Positions 46,393 to 53,636 of a stretch of DNA of 64,000 nt are shown here, piece after piece. The stretch's first letter is position 1; each line of letters begins with the position of its first letter. Source of the DNA: Ruegeria spongiae (GTDB lineage: Bacteria; Pseudomonadota; Alphaproteobacteria; Rhodobacterales; Rhodobacteraceae); contig NZ_JAMFMB010000021.1 of assembly GCF_023502395.1 (NCBI RefSeq), positions 19,434 to 83,433 on the forward strand, written 5' to 3'. The translations under genes and the position numbers were made by a program. A model generated the notes under the pieces. The model was given only the letters and a program-made list of their open reading frames with translations, did no database searches and was not told the DNA's origin.

Positions 46393-46938
46393 TCAGTAGC
46401 TGTAGGTCAGCCCGGTGCGGATTGCGTCCCTCAGCGAAACCTCGGCCCAGCTGCCCTCACCGCCGCGCGCCTTGATTTCGCGCCACTGGGCGACTGCCAG
46501 ATCGGTCTTGCCTTCTTCGACAAAGCCCTGCGCCATATAGCTGCGCGCCAGCAGGTTGTCGGGATTGGCCGCGATCGCCTGTTCATAGAACAGGTTGGCC
46601 AGGTCGATCTCGCCCATCTTGCGATAGGTGAACCCCCAATAGGTCAGGACCCGGTCATCCTCCTGATCGCGCATTTCGGACAGGGCTTTCTGGGCGTGTT
46701 CATACTGCCCGTCATAGGCCAGTTCACGCACCGCGTCATACAACGCGTCATCCGAGAAATTGGTCTTCTTCGGTTTCAGGCAGCGGCCAGCATTCTGGTC
46801 CCAGACCCGGCCAAACAGGCATTTGCGGGTGGTGTTCGTGGGTTTGGGCGGGCTTGATCCGCCGCCTGCGGCCAGTCCGGCGTGAGGCATTGCAACATAG
46901 GTGGGCAGCGCAAGCGCCACAGCGAGAAGAATACGCAT
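46393..46938 (-). CDS. Secreted tetratricopeptide-repeat protein with cysteine-bracketed WD motif
   Basis: A 181-residue exported protein: signal peptide about residues 1-24, a short cysteine-bracketed segment CLFGRVWDQNAGRC near 40-53, then two or three TPR-type helical pairs (about 65-165; WGFTYRKMGEIDLANLFYEQ is the clearest repeat). The spacing of the Cys-bracketed motif is identical to that in the small peptide encoded just upstream at 47131-47292. A periplasmic protein-protein interaction role is likely; the partner is unknown. Confidence 0.8.
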   Translation of the reverse strand: MRILLAVALALPTYVAMPHAGLAAGGGSSPPKPTNTTRKCLFGRVWDQNAGRCLKPKKTNFSDDALYDAVRELAYDGQYEHAQKALSEMRDQEDDRVLTYWGFTYRKMGEIDLANLFYEQAIAANPDNLLARSYMAQGFVEEGKTDLAVAQWREIKARGGEGSWAEVSLRDAIRTGLTYSY

Positions 46939-47130
46939 CGGGGAACTCCCTTTACCAAATCAACTTATAACCAAAGTAGTGTATTTCATCAAAAGACGAG
47001 CACCGGATTTGATCCCGGCGCTTCAAACTAAAGTGAGGTGTCGTTCCACCAATTACAAGTCGCACAAGATCGCAGGCGGCCACAGTCGGGCCCCCTGCGG
47101 CTGCGTCAAACCAAAGCGCGGTGCGTCCGG

Positions 47131-47292
47131 TCAGGATTCGTTGGTTATGCAGGTTCGGCTGTTCGCGTCCCATGTGGTGCCGTCGGCGCAGAGCATCGCG
47201 CGCGGGTCTTCGCGAAAGCTACAACCGATTGCCAGCGCCAGATTCGGCGCAATGCTGAGCAGTGTTGCGGCAAGAAAGATCTTGATTTTCAT
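47131..47292 (-). CDS. Small secreted cysteine-containing peptide (53 residues)
   Basis: A 53-residue precursor: MKIKIFLAATLLSIAPNLAL opens a clear signal peptide ending near residue 21, and the mature part has four cysteines. Its last three include a bracketed motif CADGTTWDANSRTC (35-48), the same frame C-x2-G-x2-W-D-x-N-x3-C found in the neighbouring TPR protein. GAGAGAAAAGC precedes ATG 47292. Such tiny genes beside purB occur in roseobacters and are sometimes mislabelled adenylosuccinate lyase. Function unknown. Confidence 0.75.
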   Translation of the reverse strand: MKIKIFLAATLLSIAPNLALAIGCSFREDPRAMLCADGTTWDANSRTCITNES

Positions 47293-47387
47293 TGCTTTTC
47301 TCTCAGGTCATTTAAATGTGCGGGCAACCGAATTGTAACATCACTTCGATGCAAAGTCATTGCAAATGCTGATTGAGGTGCACACCA

Positions 47388-47416
47388 AGAGGCCCGCAGA
47401 AATCTGCGAGCCCTCT
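47388..47416 (-). terminator. Terminator-like hairpin downstream of purB
   Basis: AGAGGCC-CGCAG (47388-47399) pairs with CTGCG-A-GCCCTCT (47404-47416) with one mismatch and one bulge, 42 bases after the purB stop. The T-tract is weak (TTGGTGTG on the minus strand). Confidence 0.5.
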
Positions 47417-47458
47417 GCCTTGATCCAAAATGACTGAGATGGGATTTCAGAGTTGCGA

Positions 47459-48763
47459 TCAGTCCTTGAAGACGCGCGCAAAGATCGTGTCGACATGTTT
47501 GGTGTGATAGCCCAGATCGAATTTCTCTTCGATCTCGTCGGGGCTCAGCGCCGCCGTCACATCCGCGTCGCCCAGCAATTCGGTTTTGAAGTCCTTACCT
47601 TCTTCCCAGACTTTCATCGCGTTGCGCTGGACCAGCTTATAGGCGTCCTCGCGGCTGACACCCGCTTGGGTCAGCGCCAGCAGCACCCGCTGGCTCATCA
47701 CCAATCCGCGGAACTTGTTCATGTTGGCGATCATGTTGTCGGGATAGACCACCAGCTTGTCGATCACCATGGTCAGGCGGGCCAGCGCGAAATCCAGCGT
47801 GATCGTCGCATCGGGGCCGATATTGCGCTCGACCGAGCTGTGCGAGATGTCGCGCTCGTGCCATAGCGCCACGTTTTCCATCGCCGGAACAACGGCCATG
47901 CGCACCAGACGCGCCAGACCGGTCAGGTTCTCGGTCAGCACCGGGTTGCGCTTGTGCGGCATCGCCGAGGAGCCTTTCTGGCCCTTCGAGAAGAACTCTT
48001 CGGCCTCCAGCACTTCGGTGCGCTGCATGTGGCGGATTTCGGTGGCGACGTTTTCGATTGACGAGGCAACCACGCCAAGGGCGGCGAAAAACGCCGCGTG
48101 ACGGTCGCGCGGGATGACTTGGGTGCTGATTGGCTCAGGCTCCAGCCCCAATTTCTCGCAGACATGTTCCTCGACGCGGGGGTCAATATTGGCGAAGGTG
48201 CCGACCGCGCCGGAGATCGCACCGGTGGCGATCTCATAACGGGCCTTTTCCAGCCGGTTCAGGTTGCGGTCCATCTCGGCGTAAAAGCGGGCGAAGGTGA
48301 GACCCATGGTGGTGGGCTCGGCATGGATACCGTGGCTGCGCCCGATGCGGATCGTGTCCTTGTGTTCCAGCGCGCGGCGTTTCAGGGCAGCGAGCAAGCC
48401 TTTCATGTCCTCGATCAGGATATCGGCGGCGCGGGTCAGCTGGACGTTGAAACAGGTGTCCAGCACGTCCGAGCTGGTCATGCCCTGATGCACGAACCGC
48501 GCCTCGTCGCTGCCCACATGTTCAGCCAGATGGGTGAGGAAGGCGATGACGTCGTGCTTGGTCACTGCCTCGATCTCGTCGATGCGGGCGACGTCGAACT
48601 CGACATCCTTGGCCTTCCAGACGGCCTCGGCGTTTTCGCGCGGGATCACGCCCAGATCGGCCATCGCATCGCAGGCATGGGCCTCGATCTCGTACCAGAT
48701 GCGGAACTTGGTCTCGGGCGACCAGATGGCGACCATATCGGGACGGGAATAACGGGGGATCAT
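47459..48763 (-). CDS. purB: Adenylosuccinate lyase
   Basis: A 434-residue enzyme of purine synthesis that cleaves succinyl-AICAR and adenylosuccinate, releasing fumarate. The fumarase/aspartase superfamily signature is KGSSAMPHKRNPV (near 260-272, with the catalytic Ser in SSAM), preceded by MTSSDVLDTC near 94-103 and GRSHGIHAEPTTMG near 139-152. The start is ATG 48763 (MIPRYSRPDM) with AAAGGTG as ribosome binding site; GTG 48775 would add four residues. Followed by a hairpin and the 53-residue peptide gene. Confidence 0.97.
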   Translation of the reverse strand: MIPRYSRPDMVAIWSPETKFRIWYEIEAHACDAMADLGVIPRENAEAVWKAKDVEFDVARIDEIEAVTKHDVIAFLTHLAEHVGSDEARFVHQGMTSSDVLDTCFNVQLTRAADILIEDMKGLLAALKRRALEHKDTIRIGRSHGIHAEPTTMGLTFARFYAEMDRNLNRLEKARYEIATGAISGAVGTFANIDPRVEEHVCEKLGLEPEPISTQVIPRDRHAAFFAALGVVASSIENVATEIRHMQRTEVLEAEEFFSKGQKGSSAMPHKRNPVLTENLTGLARLVRMAVVPAMENVALWHERDISHSSVERNIGPDATITLDFALARLTMVIDKLVVYPDNMIANMNKFRGLVMSQRVLLALTQAGVSREDAYKLVQRNAMKVWEEGKDFKTELLGDADVTAALSPDEIEEKFDLGYHTKHVDTIFARVFKD

Positions 48764-48851
48764 TGGCAGCGGCACCTTTTTGTGATTGGCATGCGGGTAC
48801 GGGGCGGGTCATAGACCCGTGTTGGCGCGCGGACAAGGCAGGAGAGTGGAT

Positions 48852-49184
48852 ATGAGGCGGTTTGCCCTGATTTTGGCGCTGGTGCCGGGCGGATTGGCGG
48901 CCGAAGAGTTCCGGCAACTGACCGGAGACGAGATTCTGACCGCGCTGATCGACCGCAAGCTGGCCTATGAAGGCGGCGCGACCCAGACTTTCGAGCCATC
49001 CATGCGGACGCAGTATTTCTCAAGCGGTCCCAGCGCGGGCAGTTGGGCGGTGCGCGGCGATCAGTATTGCTCGGTCTGGCCACCCTCGGATATCTGGGCC
49101 TGCTACAATATCGAACGCAGCGGAGATGTGATCCGCTTCATCGGCGCGGGTGGCGACCTGACCGACGGGACCTATGTGGAATGA
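48852..49184 (+). CDS. Small secreted protein, DUF995-like
   Basis: A 110-residue exported protein: signal peptide to about residue 17 (LVPGGLAA before EEFRQL), then YEGGATQTFEPSMRTQYF and the Cys-containing core GDQYCSVWPPSDIWACYNIE. This ordering recalls DUF995-type envelope proteins, though I am not certain of the family. Two cysteines could form a disulphide. GGAGAG lies upstream of ATG 48852, and the stop overlaps the next start as ATGA. Confidence 0.7.
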   Translation: MRRFALILALVPGGLAAEEFRQLTGDEILTALIDRKLAYEGGATQTFEPSMRTQYFSSGPSAGSWAVRGDQYCSVWPPSDIWACYNIERSGDVIRFIGAGGDLTDGTYVE

Positions 49185-49612
49185 CGCTGCCGGGTTGCCT
49201 GGGTGATTTTGCCGGGGACTGGCGCATCACGCGCGAGATCACCGATGCCAGGGCCGGGCAGGTGCTGCATGCCGAGGGCACGGCCTCACTGGTCTGGAAG
49301 GGGGACGCGCTGATCTACGGCGAGGCGCTGCGCCTGCAGGTCCCCGGACAGGCGCCGATGCAGGCCACGCGGCGTTATCTCTGGCAGCAGGGGCAGGGCG
49401 GCATCGACATCCGGTTCGAGGACGGGCGGTTCTTTCACCATCTGGCGCTGGGGCAGGACGCTCCGCACGATCATCACGATTGCCCGCCCGACAGCTATGA
49501 TGCGGCCTATGACTTCACCGACTGGCCAGTCTGGTCGGTGGTCTGGACCGTCTCGGGGCCGCGCAAATCATATGTCATGAAAAGCCACTATCAGCGGTTG
49601 CGGGACAGCTAA
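49181..49612 (+). CDS. DUF6314 family protein
   Basis: A 143-residue soluble, lipocalin-like protein, coupled to the preceding gene by a four-base overlap. The features seen are LGDFAGDWRITREITD at the start, a series of alternating beta strands (YGEALRLQV, TRRYLWQQ, GGIDIRFEDGRFFHHL) and a His/Asp cluster HDHHDCPPDSYDAAYDF followed by WTVSGPRKSYVMKSHYQR. This pattern matches DUF6314, a family known only from sequence. It converges with the glycosyltransferase gene (three-base gap). Confidence 0.8.
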   Translation: MTLPGCLGDFAGDWRITREITDARAGQVLHAEGTASLVWKGDALIYGEALRLQVPGQAPMQATRRYLWQQGQGGIDIRFEDGRFFHHLALGQDAPHDHHDCPPDSYDAAYDFTDWPVWSVVWTVSGPRKSYVMKSHYQRLRDS

Positions 49613-49615
49613 GCG

Positions 49616-50452
49616 CTATTTCCGGGTCTCAAGCGCGCTTTGCCAGGCGCGATCGGCCTTGTCCCAGATATCCTTGACCCAATCCGCAGGCCACATGAAC
49701 TGGCGTAGATATCGCAGCTTTCGATGCGATTTCAGCGCGCGTTTGATGTGCTGCCAGGGTGGCAGGAACTCGTACTTGGGATGGTAGCGCCCGGCAATGG
49801 CGTCCGGCGGGTTGAGCGAACCCGCAAAGATCACCACGCGCGTGCCTTTGGGCGGGTGCGAGGGTTTGAAGTAGTTCAGCGGGAAGGTCGGGATGCATTC
49901 GATCCGGAAATGGCGCACCCAGCCATTGGGCCAGAACTTGATCCCGTTCGGCGCATTCTTGGTCACGAAATGCTGCTCGAACCGGTATTTATCCGCGACC
50001 CCCTGCGGGTCAGCGGCAAACTGCGCCTGCAGCGGTGCCAGCGCCCCCACGGGCATCCGATAGATCGAGGTCTGCCCCAGCTTGTGCAGCGGCTTGGTGA
50101 TGTTGCGGGCGAGGATCACGTCCTCGGGTGCGCCGAATTCAAAGAACGGGTCCAGCGAGTCGGTGATGACCACATCCAGATCAAGGAACAGGAATGACCC
50201 CTTCAGATCACCCAGCTCGGGCGCCCAAAGGCGTGATTTCGGCCATTGGCCAATGGTCCGTTCCGGCATGAAGCCCGGCATCTCGGGCAGATCAAAGCAG
50301 ACCACGTCGGGATGCACCCCCTCGCGCGTGTCGGTAAACGCAACAAAGCGGAAGGGCGGTGTCGTGTTGGCGCGCACCATCTCATAAAGACGATTGATGT
50401 AAGGCGCGCCATAGCGCGTGCCCCAGTTGATGCATACGATCTGCTTGTCCAT
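49616..50452 (-). CDS. Glycosyltransferase-like protein with DxD motif
   Basis: A 278-residue soluble protein resembling nucleotide-sugar-dependent glycosyltransferases (GT-A or GT8-like). The N-terminus VCINWGTRYGAPYINRLYEM starts a Rossmann-like half and the metal-binding DLD motif is in FLFLDLDVVITDSLDPF (near residues 95-111). A C-terminal basic region (HIKRALKSHRKLRYLRQF) may contact membranes or acceptor. Start MDKQIVCINW at 50452 is chosen because the sequence upstream is not protein-like. The sugar and acceptor are unknown; surface polysaccharide synthesis is plausible. Confidence 0.75.
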   Translation of the reverse strand: MDKQIVCINWGTRYGAPYINRLYEMVRANTTPPFRFVAFTDTREGVHPDVVCFDLPEMPGFMPERTIGQWPKSRLWAPELGDLKGSFLFLDLDVVITDSLDPFFEFGAPEDVILARNITKPLHKLGQTSIYRMPVGALAPLQAQFAADPQGVADKYRFEQHFVTKNAPNGIKFWPNGWVRHFRIECIPTFPLNYFKPSHPPKGTRVVIFAGSLNPPDAIAGRYHPKYEFLPPWQHIKRALKSHRKLRYLRQFMWPADWVKDIWDKADRAWQSALETRK

Positions 50453-50617
50453 GAGGGCAGGGCTAGCAGCCGCTCTGCGTTTCATCAAGAACGAAAGATG
50501 GGGCGCGGGCAGGCCCAAGCCCTGCCGCATGTCGCGCAGTTTCAAACGATATTAAACATTTACAGGGTGCTGTTGACGGTCAATGATCGCCCTATCCGAT
50601 CAACGAAAGCGAGTTTC

Positions 50618-51181
50618 ATGCGATCTGTCATTCTGCCTCTGCGCCGCGCTGTTTGTGCTGTGCTGCTTGCGGGGCTGCCCGCCGCCACCCTGGCGGATAT
50701 GCCCCTGACCTATGAAAGCGACGGGCGCGCCCTGTTTCGGCTCAGCGCCCCGGATTTCTGGCAGGTGCGTGCCGGTGGCCCGCGCGCCATCGCCGCGCCC
50801 GAGACCGGCGAGGCGCGATTGATCAACCGGGTGATCGGGCTGGAACCTGTCGCGGACAAGGGCGTCTGGGTCGGGTTCATGTCGCCCAACGGCATCCGCA
50901 CATTGGGTCAGGCCGAAGACTATCTGTCGGGCATCGGCAGATCGCTGGTCAAGGACCCCGAGGTGACCGGGCGGTCTTCGATCACGCTGGGTGGTCTGCC
51001 TGCCAAGCGCATCACCGGAACCGGACGGCGCGACGGGCGCGCTGTCAGCTTCACCGCGCTGTTGATCGATCTGCCGACCAACCGGGTCGCGATCTCGCTT
51101 GCGGTGATCGAAAGCGGGGCGGACCCGGATCTGGTGAATGACGTGAATGCGATCTACGGCTCGTTCCGGGCGATCAGGTAA
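50618..51181 (+). CDS. Secreted protein of unknown function
   Basis: A 187-residue exported protein: signal peptide to about residue 27 (GLPAATLA before DMPLTY), then a compact domain with SDGRALFRLSAPDFWQVRAG near 33-52, ARLINRVIGLEPVADKGVWV near 66-85 and a C-terminal INLAVIES-type strand. No family recognised. No cysteines in the mature part. It lies 10 bases upstream of a lipoprotein gene and is probably in the same operon. Confidence 0.7.
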   Translation: MRSVILPLRRAVCAVLLAGLPAATLADMPLTYESDGRALFRLSAPDFWQVRAGGPRAIAAPETGEARLINRVIGLEPVADKGVWVGFMSPNGIRTLGQAEDYLSGIGRSLVKDPEVTGRSSITLGGLPAKRITGTGRRDGRAVSFTALLIDLPTNRVAISLAVIESGADPDLVNDVNAIYGSFRAIR

Positions 51182-51191
51182 GGAGGGTAAG

Positions 51192-51512
51192 ATGTTGAAA
51201 AAGCTAATACTTGCCCTCGGCCTGTTCGGGTTGGCGGGCTGTGATGGCCTCACCGTCGGGGTCGGTACCGGTGGCTATTACGACTCGATGCTGTGGAATG
51301 ATTATTACTACGGGTATCCGCGCCCGCCCGACGAACCGGACCGGCCCGATCGCCCCGACCCACCGGTTCGGCCCGAGCCCCCGATCGCCAAGCCCCCGAT
51401 TGCGCGGCCGCCGATTGCGCGGCCGCCTGTGGCCCGTCCTCCGGTCGCGCGCCCACCAGTGCACCGGCCCCCGGTGTCGCGCCCGATGCCCGCACGCGGA
51501 GGGCGGCGTTAA
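51192..51512 (+). CDS. Small lipoprotein with proline-rich repeats
   Basis: A 106-residue lipoprotein: lipobox LAGC at residues 14-17, a Gly/Tyr-rich stretch (GVGTGGYYDSMLWNDYYYGY), then Pro-rich repeats from about residue 45: DRPDRPDPP units followed by tandem PPIARP/PPVARP-type hexapeptides ending in PPVSRPMP. It would form an extended, positively charged linker outside the membrane. AGGAGGG upstream supports ATG 51192. Its stop overlaps the stop of the convergent hydrolase-OsmC gene (51509-51512). Confidence 0.75.
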   Translation: MLKKLILALGLFGLAGCDGLTVGVGTGGYYDSMLWNDYYYGYPRPPDEPDRPDRPDPPVRPEPPIAKPPIARPPIARPPVARPPVARPPVHRPPVSRPMPARGGRR

Positions 51513-52726
51513 TCGGTTATCAACTCGGTCACCACATGTGAGGAGCCTTCGAGTGTCCGGTGAACCGGGCATTTGTCGGCAATCTCCAGCAGTTTGGCGC
51601 GCTGGTCGGCATCCAGAGGCCCGTGCAACCGGATGCGGCGGCGAAATTCGTCCACCTTGCCGCGCGTTGCGGCCTCGGCATCCTGTGCATGGACCTTGTC
51701 ATGGCAGATATCGACGCTGACCCCGTCCAGTGGCCAGCCTTTGCGGCGCGCATACATGCGGATAGTCATCGAGGTACAGGCACCCAATCCGGCCGAGACA
51801 AATCCATAGGGTGACATGCCTGTGTTCGTACCCCCGTAAGAGACCGGCTCATCCGCTACTGCGTGATGATCGGGGCCCGATTGCACGTCCTGCCGGAAGC
51901 CCGCGGGATCGGATTCGGTCACCCGCACCACACCTTCGGGCGCACCCGGCGGCGGCGCGGGCGGCGACAGGTCGACATAGCGCGCGGCCCAGGCGGCAAT
52001 CACCTCACCTGCGTAATCGGCATCGGCCTGACGCGTGATCAGGTGATCGGCATCATCCAGCGTCACGAAGCTTTTGGGGTGTTTGGCGGCCAGAAAGATC
52101 TGCGCGGCATTGTCGATGCTGACCGTATCATCCAGCGGCGCGTGCAGCACCAGAAGGGCGGCATTCAGCCCGGCAATGGCGGGTTCCAACTGCGTCTGTG
52201 CAATATCTTCGACAAATTGCCGGCCGATCCGGAAGGGCCGCCCGCCAAGGGTGACATCGGCTGCGCCTTCGGCTTCGATCAGCGGCAGCGCGGCCTCGAA
52301 ATGATGCGAGACATGGCCCGGATCGGCAGGCGCGCCCAGCGTCACCACGCCCTTGACCGAGGGGATGCCCGCCCGTGCCCGCAACACCGCCGCGCCGCCC
52401 AGCGAATGGCCAATCAGCAGGGCAGGCGCCTTTTTGCGGCCCGCAAGATACTGCGCGGCGGCCACCAGGTCCTGCACATTCGAGGTGAAGCTGGTGTTTT
52501 CGAACTCGCCCGCCGAATGGCCCAGCCCGGTGAAATCGAACCGCAGCACCGCGATCCCCATCATCGCCAGCCGTCCAGCGATCCGCCGTGCCGCCGGGAT
52601 GTCCTTGGAACAGGTGAAGCAATGGGCAAAGAGAGCTGTGGCCAGAACCGGCCCGTCGGGCAGATCCAGTCGCGCGGCAAGCTGGCTGCCGTCATGTCCG
52701 GCGAAAGTGATGCGTTCTGTGGGCAT
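51509..52726 (-). CDS. Bifunctional alpha/beta-hydrolase and OsmC-like fusion protein
   Basis: A 405-residue two-domain protein. The N-terminal alpha/beta hydrolase (about 1-250) has the nucleophile Ser108 in GHSLGG and an apparent catalytic Asp/His further on. The C-terminal domain (about 262-405) is an OsmC/Ohr fold with the redox pair Cys317 (in GACTSMTIRMYARRKGW) and Cys386 (in DKCPVHRTLEG). OsmC proteins reduce organic hydroperoxides. This fusion is widespread in proteobacteria, but its combined role is unclear; the hydrolase may deacylate the peroxidised substrate. A long inverted repeat lies upstream. Confidence 0.88.
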   Translation of the reverse strand: MPTERITFAGHDGSQLAARLDLPDGPVLATALFAHCFTCSKDIPAARRIAGRLAMMGIAVLRFDFTGLGHSAGEFENTSFTSNVQDLVAAAQYLAGRKKAPALLIGHSLGGAAVLRARAGIPSVKGVVTLGAPADPGHVSHHFEAALPLIEAEGAADVTLGGRPFRIGRQFVEDIAQTQLEPAIAGLNAALLVLHAPLDDTVSIDNAAQIFLAAKHPKSFVTLDDADHLITRQADADYAGEVIAAWAARYVDLSPPAPPPGAPEGVVRVTESDPAGFRQDVQSGPDHHAVADEPVSYGGTNTGMSPYGFVSAGLGACTSMTIRMYARRKGWPLDGVSVDICHDKVHAQDAEAATRGKVDEFRRRIRLHGPLDADQRAKLLEIADKCPVHRTLEGSSHVVTELITD

Positions 52727-52791
52727 GGGTTCATCCTTTGACGTTCCTGCAAAGACTGGCGATGGCGGTGGTGAATTCCAAGAGGCAACCG

Positions 52792-52830
52792 CGACCGTTC
52801 ACGCCACCGTGCAAAGCTGGTGAACGGTCG
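52792..52830. promoter_or_regulatory. Long inverted repeat upstream of the hydrolase-OsmC gene
   Basis: CGACCGTTCAC (52792-52802) is perfectly inverted as GTGAACGGTCG (52820-52830) with a 17-base spacer, 66-104 bases before the hydrolase-OsmC start. It could be a regulator binding pair or a stem-loop. The 500 bases 52727-53226 contain only this repeat and the frame-disrupted candidate below. Confidence 0.45.
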
Positions 52831-52901
52831 GACCGGGCAAATCCATGCGCCAGACGCCGAGGGGCGGCCCTCTTCGGAGCAGCGCCTGATATGCTGGACA
52901 G

Positions 52902-53119
52902 GTGCCGGAACTAGCGCTGGACGCGAACGGTGCTGTAGTGTGGTCGCACGCGCGGGGCGAGGTGTCAGAGGTGGTGATGCGCGACTGGCCTCGGACAAAC
53001 CACCGATCCGCACCCGCAGGTCAGAGTGGAGCGAGGAATTTTGGCACCTCAAGGCCGAAGCCGACCCGGATGGCAGGCGGCTGCAGGCCAAGGTGATGCA
53101 GGCGTTTCTGGGGCTTTAG
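52902..53119 (+). pseudogene. Possible frameshifted small gene
   Basis: Reading from GTG 52902 gives protein-like sequence (PELALDANGAVVWSHARGEV, then SEVVMRDW). About 90 bases in, coding character moves to another frame, which runs ASDKPPIRTRRSEW...EEFWHLKAEADPDGRRLQ to a stop at 53119. Joined, the two pieces would make about 70 residues. This could be a decayed gene, a sequencing error or chance; no family is recognised. Confidence 0.3.
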
Positions 53120-53226
53120 CATAATATCACCATTCGTGATGTTTTTGAAAACATTAATTCGTTTTTGTGACGGCCGATCCGCGCCTATCTTCTGGTCATC
53201 TCATCACCAGAACAGGAGATATCGAT

Positions 53227-53451
53227 ATGCAGAGTTCAAGTGCTCAAGAACACACCCACCTCGGCGCGGATCGGGGCAGAACGATCCTGTGGTCACTCAT
53301 CGCCCTGGGCGTTGGCATTGTGCTGGGCGCAGCGATGGACGGCGGTGCGCCGGATCGCTTTGAGCCGTCGTCCGAAACCGCGCGTACGATGCCGCAATTG
53401 GAGGACTGGCACGGCAATGTGAAACAGTCGGACTGGCCGACAGTTCAGTAA
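53227..53451 (+). CDS. Small single-helix membrane protein
   Basis: A 74-residue protein with a His-containing hydrophilic start (SSSAQEHTHLGADRGR), one membrane helix at about 20-37 (TILWSLIALGVGIVLGAA) and an acidic C-terminal region. AGGAG about ten bases upstream of ATG 53227 supports real expression. No family recognised. Confidence 0.6.
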   Translation: MQSSSAQEHTHLGADRGRTILWSLIALGVGIVLGAAMDGGAPDRFEPSSETARTMPQLEDWHGNVKQSDWPTVQ

Positions 53452-53636
53452 ACGCCACGGCGGGCAGGGCGCGCACCTGACCGCCAAGTTTTCCCACCCC
53501 TCAGCCGGATGGCCAACCGGAGCGTGGCCGTGGAAATCTGCAGCGTGATCCGCTCTTTCATACACTCTGGCAGGGCGTTGCTCAAAGCGGCGCGGTGACG
53601 TAAGATCAGGAGAGAGTCCAACGTCCGGTATTTCAG

